This document shows positions 56,853-64,000 of a DNA stretch of 64,000 nt, piece after piece (the stretch's first letter is position 1; every line of letters starts with the position of its first letter). Source of the DNA: Flaccisagitta enflata (Eukaryota > Chaetognatha > Sagittoidea > Aphragmophora); contig OZ231127.1 of NCBI GenBank assembly GCA_965153355.1, forward strand, positions 94,984,001-95,048,000, given 5' to 3'. A program made the translations under genes and the position numbers. The notes beneath the pieces were generated by a model, which had not been told where the DNA came from, did not search any database, and saw nothing but the letters and a program-made list of their open reading frames with translations.

Positions 56853-59714
56853 ATGTCTAATCCAAAGTATCGCGAAATCATTTTGGAAACAATCGATTCA
56901 TTGCGCAAAAGAAAAGCTCGGCCCGATTTAGACCGGATTTCTCACATGGTAGAACGGAAACACGGAGTGTCCAACAGCGAAGTGGCCCGAGAACTCAACC
57001 TTTTAGTCCAACAGGAAATCGTGTTGGAAGTTCAATACAAAGGCTCAACTTCGTACAGAAACGCGGCGAAATGGAAAAGAACTCAATTGGGGGCCTTCCC
57101 TGGGAAAGGCGACAAAATTCGGCGTTACGTGGGTCAAGGGATTCGCACAATCATGGAAGCGAAAAGACAGGCGGCCACAGTCAGAGGCGCGTTACAACAA
57201 ACCGCGACCGTGTCGCAAACCAAGCAGCTACATTCTTCATCATCATCATCATCTTCGGCGGCTGCGGGCTGCGGCGTCGCCGCGGCGGGCAGTCAATGCG
57301 GTGGGGGAGGAGGAGGAAGTCTTGATTTTCAATTAGACGGGGAAGAGGAGGAAGAGGACAACGCGCAACACAACAGCCGAGACATCGATGATAACGCTGG
57401 TGGGGCAGAAAGTGAGAAGAAAGCGACCGGGACGTCTTTAATGGGAGGTGGAGGCGGCGTCGGAAATGTGGCGGCGGTGGCGGCGCCGGCGGCGACGCAG
57501 ATTCTGGCCGGGATCACGTCATCCGGCGATGGAATACCGGAAGTCCCCGCTTCTGTCGATGCCGTTTTGGAAGAGGATGAAATTGGAGCCTCTGCCGATG
57601 AGTTGGAACATTTCCTAATGCTTAAAGATTTAGGAAGTCCTTTGACCAAAAACAAACTGAAGCTGATTCTAGCCCGTGAAATGGAGTATGAGAGAATCTT
57701 AAAGTTACCAAATGGAAATTACATTCAAAACCCCAACGCCCCTGTTAAGAAAAGACTGAAAGACAGGACAGATGAGAGCCCTCAAAAGATGGAAAACTTT
57801 CATAGTCCCACCACCCCAGAAGCCCATGTGCTTCGAGCTTTTCCCCCGTTGAATAATAACAACAACACTAACAATAACAACAGTAACACGAGGATGATCA
57901 CAGTCCCTGCGACTGCCACTATTATTCCCGCAGTGAAAAATGCGGATGGGACACCTTCGGCGTCGTCTCTCAAACAGCCGGCACTTCCTCCCAATCTTAA
58001 TAATAATGGCGGCAACTTTGTCGCAGCGGCGGCGTCGTCGTCGTCTTCCCAAATGGCTCTTCAGCCAACTGGCGTCACCACCCCTGGCGCCCTTCCGCCC
58101 CCAATTGGTGATCCCAACTTGCCTCGAGGTCCCATGGTGACCTATGAGAAAACCAGGCCAAGCACGACGGGTTTCAAACCAGTCAATGCCACAGATTTGT
58201 CAGCTTGCGTGGTTTCTGTTCCCGTCGCGTTAAATCGCGCCGGTGGTCTTGCTGCAACTCCTCATGGTCTGGCCGTCAACCTAGCCGGACCCGCGGGGCT
58301 TCCACGTCCGGCATCCTTGTCTTCCGTCTCCTCCTCCGCATCCCCACTTCCTTCCATGTCAGCGGCAACTGGGGCCGCTGCTGCTGCGGCGATGGGCACT
58401 CCCGTTGGTTTAAGCAAAAAACGACCCAACTCTTTGGACGTTGCTGAAGCCTCAACTTCCGCTGAAATGGTCAAGAGAATGAAAACGGAACATCCTCAAT
58501 TATCCCTTCCGCATCCATACGCCAATATTCCACCCAATGCTTACGTTCACGCCACCGCAGCTGGAATTGTCGCCGCTGCCGCTGCTGCGTCTCCCGCGAC
58601 GCCTCCTACCAACGCCCCTCGCTTTATCGGTCATCCCATACCACTTTCTATACCATTTTCCTTCGCCAACAGCATGGCTTCCAATCTTTCCCCCACCACG
58701 GTCATCATCGCGTCTCCACACACGCCAGCCACTCCCGCGTCTCCCATGACAACGGCCGGCGCCAACGCCGCCGCCGCCGGACAATTACCAATAGACTCCT
58801 CTTCGCTCAAATGCGACTACTGTTCACAACCATCAGCCATCAACAAGGAATCCGGAGAACCCGAAGATTTGCTGTCTTGCAAAGATTGCGGTGCCCGCGC
58901 TCATCCCACTTGCATGGATTTTAGTCGTGAATTGGCGTCAAAAGCAAGAGAAGGACCGTGGCAATGCATCGATTGCAAAACGTGTCGCGTGTGCAACGAT
59001 CCCGGCTTAGCGGATCCTTTACTTGTTTGTGAAGCTTGTGATAAAGCGTATCACAAAGGCTGTCATTATCCGCCCATCCCGCAAAAGCCCATGGGCAAAT
59101 GGGTGTGTCAAAGTTGCGTGCTTAATCTCGACGCTTCGCTTATTACCAAAGCGGAGGAGGAAGAGGAAGAAGAGGAGGTGGAAGTTGGCGAGAATGAGCA
59201 AGGAGGAGGAGGAGGAGGCGTTGTGGGAGAAGCTTCCGGTTCAGGCGTCACGACGGAAGCGGAGAGTTGTTTCGGTTGGATCGATGGAGAAGGTCGTTTT
59301 GTAGCCACTTCGGCGTCCAATCCACGAGAACCGTTTAACCCGGACAATCTCCACCTTCAATATCCTCCCGGCAACGACCTCGGGCCCGTGCATCCCACCA
59401 CCTACATTCAAGCCCAATGGAGCATCTTCAAATCGTATCAAGAATATCTCGACGTCCCGCCGGCGAAGTTGGAAGAGACCCCCGACGCGCGATCGTGGAC
59501 TCCCGACGAAATGTTTCAGTATCTACGAACGAAAGGATTCGCCGATCAGGACGCGCGGGTGTTCATCGACCAAGACATCGACGGGAGGGCGGCGCTCTTG
59601 CTCAAAAGACAGGATGTGATATCGTCGTTGGGACTCAAACTCGGTCCGGCCATCAAACTCTATCGACAGATTCAAGTGTTGCAGTTGAAATACAAGGAAG
59701 CCGAAGCTATCTGA
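56853..59714 (+). CDS. Winged helix - double PHD finger - SAM chromatin protein, 953 aa
   Basis: Intronless frame with ATG at 56853. Residues 1-78 (NPKYREIILETIDSLRKRKA, HGVSNSEVARELNLL, then GSTSYRNAAKW) match the SAMD1/KAT6-type winged helix that binds unmethylated CpG DNA. Low-complexity Ser/Ala/Gly and acidic stretches follow, then a conserved helical patch around 248-310 (ADELEHFLMLKDLGSPLTKN). Residues about 652-757 form a tandem DPF: C4-H-C3 fingers beginning CDYC and CRVC and ending WQCIDC and WVCQSC, the type that reads acylated histone H3. An acidic run precedes a C-terminal SAM domain at about 880-946 (WTPDEMFQYLRTKGFADQDA, LLLKRQDVISSLGLKLGPAI). Human SAMD1 has WH and SAM but no DPF; KAT6A/B have WH and DPF but no SAM. 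Nuclear, probably chromatin-silencing, by homology. No MYST domain. Confidence 0.9.
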   Translation: MSNPKYREIILETIDSLRKRKARPDLDRISHMVERKHGVSNSEVARELNLLVQQEIVLEVQYKGSTSYRNAAKWKRTQLGAFPGKGDKIRRYVGQGIRTIMEAKRQAATVRGALQQTATVSQTKQLHSSSSSSSSAAAGCGVAAAGSQCGGGGGGSLDFQLDGEEEEEDNAQHNSRDIDDNAGGAESEKKATGTSLMGGGGGVGNVAAVAAPAATQILAGITSSGDGIPEVPASVDAVLEEDEIGASADELEHFLMLKDLGSPLTKNKLKLILAREMEYERILKLPNGNYIQNPNAPVKKRLKDRTDESPQKMENFHSPTTPEAHVLRAFPPLNNNNNTNNNNSNTRMITVPATATIIPAVKNADGTPSASSLKQPALPPNLNNNGGNFVAAAASSSSSQMALQPTGVTTPGALPPPIGDPNLPRGPMVTYEKTRPSTTGFKPVNATDLSACVVSVPVALNRAGGLAATPHGLAVNLAGPAGLPRPASLSSVSSSASPLPSMSAATGAAAAAAMGTPVGLSKKRPNSLDVAEASTSAEMVKRMKTEHPQLSLPHPYANIPPNAYVHATAAGIVAAAAAASPATPPTNAPRFIGHPIPLSIPFSFANSMASNLSPTTVIIASPHTPATPASPMTTAGANAAAAGQLPIDSSSLKCDYCSQPSAINKESGEPEDLLSCKDCGARAHPTCMDFSRELASKAREGPWQCIDCKTCRVCNDPGLADPLLVCEACDKAYHKGCHYPPIPQKPMGKWVCQSCVLNLDASLITKAEEEEEEEEVEVGENEQGGGGGGVVGEASGSGVTTEAESCFGWIDGEGRFVATSASNPREPFNPDNLHLQYPPGNDLGPVHPTTYIQAQWSIFKSYQEYLDVPPAKLEETPDARSWTPDEMFQYLRTKGFADQDARVFIDQDIDGRAALLLKRQDVISSLGLKLGPAIKLYRQIQVLQLKYKEAEAI

Positions 59715-59757
59715 ACTTTTAATGGGAAAAAAAATTTAGTGTGTACCGAGTGGTCAA

Positions 59758-59763
59758 AATAAA
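59758..59763 (+). terminator. Polyadenylation signal AATAAA
   Basis: AATAAA 44 bp after the TGA of the WH-DPF-SAM gene, followed by GT-rich TTTATTGTGGTTTG. No poly-A remnant or flanking duplication that would mark a recent retrocopy was noted. Confidence 0.6.
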
Positions 59764-60369
59764 TGTTCTTTTTATTGTGGTTTGTTTAAATGAAATAGAT
59801 ATTGATAAGAAGATAAGATGAATAAAGAAAAAAAATAGTTTCGAAAATAAATGAATAAATAAATGTTTCATAAAAATCTTAATGAAAAAAAAAAGATTAT
59901 TGACCACTCGTTATATATGCAAAAATGATTGAATGAATTTTCATAGGGAGATTCTTGAAGAAGAATGATCTTCTGAACGAATGCCAAATAGTAAATATAA
60001 TAAAAAAGCTATTAAAGAAAATACCATTTAAACATAATCCATGCCATAAATGCATGAAATTAGAATCCCGAGAAAAACTATAATCTATATCTCTAAAAGA
60101 GAATAACACTGGCAACTTATCTCTCGCTCCGCGCTCATCCCATTGGCATTGTTTTGTTTCTGTTTTGTTTGTGTACCATTGTTTTCATTTGGTCAGGGTC
60201 TGTCCTCCAGTTCTATTCTAAGGCTAGTACAAGTATAGACTGCACGCCTATTAAACTTCAAACTTCAAAATCTAAAACGGTTTTCTTCTACTTTGCCAGA
60301 ACAAAATGTGTTTGGGCTGAAACTTGAAACCGACATAATCACAGATAGACATCTAGTGTTTAACGAGCT

Positions 60370-60371
<2 letters not shown>

Positions 60372-60458
<87 letters not shown>

Positions 60459-60500
60459 TTTAATGGCACTGTTAATGTGTGTGTGTGAGAGAGAGAGAGA
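60372..60500. repeat. (TG)n and (GA)n microsatellites
   Basis: TG units 60372-60454, a short spacer, TG again to 60486 and GA to 60504. Confidence 0.95.
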
Positions 60501-60504
60501 GAGA

Positions 60505-60616
60505 GTTGCGGACGGGTGGGCAGGGGCGTTTTCCCATTTTGCAACTCGAGCGTGACGGACGGACCAACGGACCGCACGACGGACAAAGCCTCTTATAGTT
60601 GCGTGTCCGCAACTAA
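60505..60616 (-). repeat. Family A element, TTGCGG subfamily, short copy
   Basis: GTTGCGGACGGGTGGGCAGG GGCG, TGACGGACGGACCAACGG, end TAGTTGCGTGTCCGCAACTA. Confidence 0.8.
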
Positions 60617-60689
60617 AAAAAAGAAAAAAACGGACAGAAAAAAAGAAACTGGCAAATCGACAGAAAGGGAAATTTAAAAATCAGCAACA

Positions 60690-60935
60690 GACAAATAATC
60701 ACTGAGCAATAGACAGCGAAAGAAGGACATGAACAAACATTTTATCATGTTTTAATGTAATGGACAGGAAGAGAAACCAAAAAATAGCAGACAAATAGTC
60801 AAGATAGCGACAAAAACGGTTAGACAGAGAAACAGAAGAGTGGTCACGACAGCAACAAAGACGGTTAGGCAGAGAAACAGACAAATAGTCACGACAGCAA
60901 TAAAAATGGTTAGACAGAGAAACTGACAAATTCTG
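60690..60935. repeat. Tandem ~56-66-bp repeat with GACAGAGAAAC
   Basis: Three units of GGTTAGACAGAGAAAC...ACAAATAGTCACGACAGCAA (60810-60925) and looser relatives upstream. Confidence 0.6.
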
Positions 60936-61025
60936 ACTAATATTTATAACGGCGAGAAACTTATTCCGTGAAAATCAAATCAAACGCAACGGAGAAAGAC
61001 TTGAACAAACAAACAAAAAATAAGC

Positions 61026-61088
61026 GTGTGTGTGTGCGTGTGTGTGCGCGCGTGTGTGTCTGTGACTGAGTGTGTGTGCGCGCGTGTG

Positions 61089-61142
<54 letters not shown>
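61026..61142. repeat. (TG)n/(GC)n and (CT)n microsatellite
   Basis: GTGTGTGCGCGCG units to 61090, then CT to 61142. Confidence 0.9.
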
Positions 61143-61145
<3 letters not shown>

Positions 61146-61254
61146 CTCATATGTATCTTTTTGTGTCACCACCTCAAACCATTTCCAGTGAGCTTTCCTT
61201 TATTTCTCAGCGTGAAGGAACGAGAAAGCGTAAGAGGCCGATCAACTGACGAGT

Positions 61255-61445
61255 GAAACTGATTTTCTTTCGCGGCCCGAATCAGGAAGGAGGCGAGAGC
61301 GCGATATCATGGCAGCGGCGCGCGCATAAGCACGGGCTGGGCGCGCGCGCCTGCGGAGTGTGTGTGCGTGCGTTTGCGTGCGATTGACGCGTTTGCACGT
61401 GTCTTTTTTCATGATTATGCGCGTGGTTTAACGCCTTCTCATCGA
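61255..61445. promoter_or_regulatory. CpG-rich patch
   Basis: GGCAGCGGCGCGCGCATAAG and GGGCGCGCGCGCCTGCGGAG stand out from AT-rich flanks. No adjacent gene was recognised; it could be a promoter or simple GC-rich DNA. Confidence 0.3.
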
Positions 61446-61517
61446 AGGGTCTTTTTTTTTACGTGAAAGTCACAATGTGAGAAGATAACATCGTGCTTGG
61501 TATGGAAGTAACCATTA

Positions 61518-61723
61518 TTAGTCCCGTGCACGCGACTCTACACCCCGCTTTGTCCGTTCGTCGGTCGGTTGGTCGGTCGGTCCCCATTTTACTTTTTTTA
61601 TCAATTTTATTTCCTAAGGTCATTTTAAGTCATTTTAGGGTAATCTAAGTCATTTTAAGTCATTCAAAGTCATTCTAAGTCAATCTGTAAGTCTCGCACG
61701 CGACTTATAGGTGTTGGCCTTGT
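61518..61723 (+). repeat. Family A element with short AAGTCATTTT core
   Basis: TTAGTCCCGTGCACGCGACT, GGTCGGTTGGTCGGTCGGTC, then eight or so AAGTCATTTT units and the end GCGACTTATAGGTGTTGGCC. It is the unexpanded equivalent of 46196-48472. Confidence 0.8.
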
Positions 61724-61795
61724 ATTTATCTAAACCTGGCCCGGCAGGCAGTCTTGCAATTGATTTAGTTTTCATTTTATTTTATTGTTCAGATT

Positions 61796-61915
<120 letters not shown>

Positions 61916-62098
61916 CTGAGGGAAAGAATGGCAGCCAGAAAGAGAGTGAGAGTCTTAGAGAGAACGAGGAACAATGATAGAGACGGTGAAGGCAGAAAAA
62001 GAGAGAATGAGAGAATGAGAAATAAACAAAGAGGGACACGGTCATGTAACAGGTAGACAGAAAATCACATGCTGAAGTCGAGATGCAAACTAAGTAAC

Positions 62099-63176
62099 AG
62101 GGTCCAGAAATGTTTAAAAAGCGTGATAGAATTTCATCCACCGGTCTCAAGACAAATTGAAGGGTGGGAAATCAGCTAAATCCGTCAAAAGTTTTCTCTG
62201 GTCAAGATTTGGGACCCTACAGCTGCATATCTCCGGTCAAAGGGCCATTTGAGGTCAAAATTTCAAAATCGCATACACTTTTTTTATTTTATAAGAGACC
62301 AGTTTATAAGAGACATGAGGCTGAGATTTGCCGAAATTTTAAGAACAACATAAGAGAATGCCCAGGCTGAGATTCACTTTTGGAAATTTTTTAGAAAATT
62401 TTTTTTTTTGAGTCTCTTGATAAAACATATGACAATCCTAAGAATTTTTTTCAAAAATTTATAAATTTTTTAGAAAAAGACTTTCTTTTTTTGGTTTTGT
62501 TTATCACATTAAACAATATATGTCAAGTTTTATAGTAACTAACAAGTTTTCAATTGAAGATACATAGAACACAACAAAATAGTGTATTTATACATTGTTT
62601 TCCATATAAATAGTGTATTTATACATTATTTTCCATATTTCACGCGTCGAAAAAATAAGAACAATTTAAGAGAATTTGAGCCTCAAAACAGCAAAAAATT
62701 TAAGAACATCCAGGCTGAGTTTAAAAATCTTGTCTCTTATAAAAAAAAAAAAAAGTGTATCTGAAAATTTGATTCCAGATTTTGAATCCTGACAAAAAAG
62801 TGTCTTCCTTTTTTGATATTCCAACTAGAACATGGTCTAATTTAAGTACTAAGGTATTATTCAAGTAAAATTTGCTCTTTTGTCAAAAACTTGGTTTTTT
62901 TTAACGTTCGACGATAAATTATACTGTGTTCCAGATGGAATATCAAAAAAAGAAAGGCGCATTCTTTTTATAGTCTTTTGCAAGTATTCTAAATCTGCAA
63001 TCAGATTTTCAAATTTCTCACTTTGAAGTTTTGACCATATATAGCCTTTTGACCTGAAATATGCAGCTGTAGGGTCCCAAATGTTGACCAGAGAATTTCT
63101 TTGATGGACTGTGCTGATTCCCCACCCTTTAATTGGAATTGAAATTAGATCACGCTTTTTATACATTTCTGGACCC
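62099..63176. mobile_element. hAT-like foldback, CAGGGTCCAGAAATG ends, with nested MITE
   Basis: CAGGGTCCAGAAATGT at about 62098 and ACATTTCTGGACCCTG ending at about 63176. Arms also share GGGTGGGGAATCAGC-like, GGGACCCTACAGCTGCATAT and AGGTCAAAA blocks. Flanks TAAGTAA and TAAGCAA are a near-match for a target duplication. Its centre is occupied by the TA-flanked MITE at 62276-62757. Confidence 0.75.
62276..62757. mobile_element. TA-flanked MITE with CACTTTTTTT ends, copy 2
   Basis: TA|CACTTTTTTTATTTTATAAG at 62274 and CTTATAAAAAAAAAAAAAAGTG|TA at 62759. Ends match the element at 54498-55206. Nested in the hAT-like foldback. Confidence 0.8.
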
Positions 63177-63182
63177 TGTAAG

Positions 63183-64000
63183 CAAACTAAAGCAAAGTTT
63201 CGGTTTCAGTACCTATTTTCAGTATTTAAATACTTTGCATAGCGACCAAAAAACTCGGCGACAAAAGCATCAATTAAACAACTTATATGTGTGTCAAATA
63301 AAAATTAAGACACTAAAATACCTTCCTCCAGTTGAGGCTGTTTTTCCACGAACCTCAATGAATCAAATTCATCAACCCAATCAATTTCATTTGAGAGACC
63401 ATACCACTAAGGGCCACGGATTGCGCTAGATGGCTCCTTGGGTATTTGGGTGAAAATTTTCATCTCTGCTATATGGCTCAAACCAAGTAGAATGGTCATG
63501 GTAGCATTTGAGCATACATTACTGGTCTATATGACAGATTTTATGGCAATTTAGAGTAAAAAAAGGCGACCTAAATGGACGTTACTATAAAAATGCTAAA
63601 TTCCAAGAAAAATCAATGGATTTTTTTGGATTATCTGTTATGATTATAAAAAGCTCATGAAATCTTCAATATTGGATTGGATTCCTTCATTAATGTTTAA
63701 ATGTCTAGAAAAATTTAAAAAACCTTATTTTTTACATTTTTAGCACTATTAAATTTGTCTACTACTACTACGTATTTGACCTAATTTGCATGCTTTTATT
63801 ACCCTATAAATATAAAAAATCGCACAAGGACGCACAATGAGCCACCTATGCCAAAATGTAGTTCAAGGGGTCCTGAATCTAGAATGCTATGGCTCAAGCG
63901 GGCCTTTGACGTCCAAATTGCGATTTTCATGGCCTGAAATAGACAAGTAATAATGTGGATAAAAGTAAAAATCTATATTTGATTGGAAGAAAAATGAGCA
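63183..64000. other. AT-rich DNA, nothing recognised
   Basis: No repeat family, exon or RNA signal recognised. A 98-codon open frame at 63133-63429 starts inside the foldback arm and has no domain features. Confidence 0.4.

Noticed and set aside
57705-58052. Minus-strand frames within 57.3-58.8 kb
   Set aside because: Antisense shadows of the WH-DPF-SAM coding frame.
56853-59714. KAT6 (MOZ/MORF) acetyltransferase
   Set aside because: WH and DPF fit, but no MYST domain is present and the protein ends in a SAM domain.

Overview
The window looks like nuclear DNA of a repeat-rich invertebrate metazoan, possibly a lophotrochozoan, though the clade is an inference. The signs are exons with GT/AG borders and long introns, a proteoglycan-type gene, a chromatin-reader gene, a Penelope-like retroelement, a tRNA-derived SINE, many non-autonomous DNA transposons, and dense simple repeats. 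No bacterial-type gene organisation is present. Long open frames over (GA)n, (CA)n, (CAA)n and (GGT)n tracts are repeat artefacts and are not annotated as genes.

Layout. 0-8 kb: a ~550-bp tandem repeat, the 3' end of a LINE-like element, a hAT-type element inside a (TG)n tract, a 56-bp satellite, a TA-flanked foldback MITE and a large (GGT)n tract. 8.4-20.5 kb, plus strand: exons of a type II membrane protein of unknown family, joined by phase-1 introns and ending in a tandemly duplicated cysteine-rich exon. 22.6-36.1 kb, minus strand: five short exons of a CSPG-repeat (NG2/CSPG4/Kon-tiki-like) proteoglycan; all four junctions agree in phase, and the introns are filled with transposons and a SINE. 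38.3-42.8 kb, minus strand: a full-length Penelope-like element with identical 242-bp terminal direct repeats, each encoding a hammerhead ribozyme. It has an RGG/SQN-rich ORF1, a candidate -1 frameshift site, and an RT plus GIY-YIG frame broken by two TGA codons and one indel. 43-55 kb: nested foldback and hAT/Tc1-like elements and minisatellites. 55.7-59.8 kb, plus strand: a promoter-like region and an uninterrupted 953-codon gene combining a SAMD1/KAT6-type winged helix, a double PHD finger and a SAM domain. 60-64 kb: repeats and a nested pair of inverted-repeat transposons.

Two dispersed families dominate the accessory DNA. Family A (at least a dozen recognisable copies) carries a near-palindromic GTCGCG..CGCGAC or GTTGCGG..CCGCAAC end, a CCGAC/GGAC tract and a GCCCCTGCCCACC box. 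Family B has inverted GGCAGCGGCCCC ends around ~20-bp periodic minisatellites. The three cellular genes show no functional link; they are simply neighbours. The most noteworthy single locus is the ribozyme-bearing Penelope-like element, followed by the winged helix-DPF-SAM protein.
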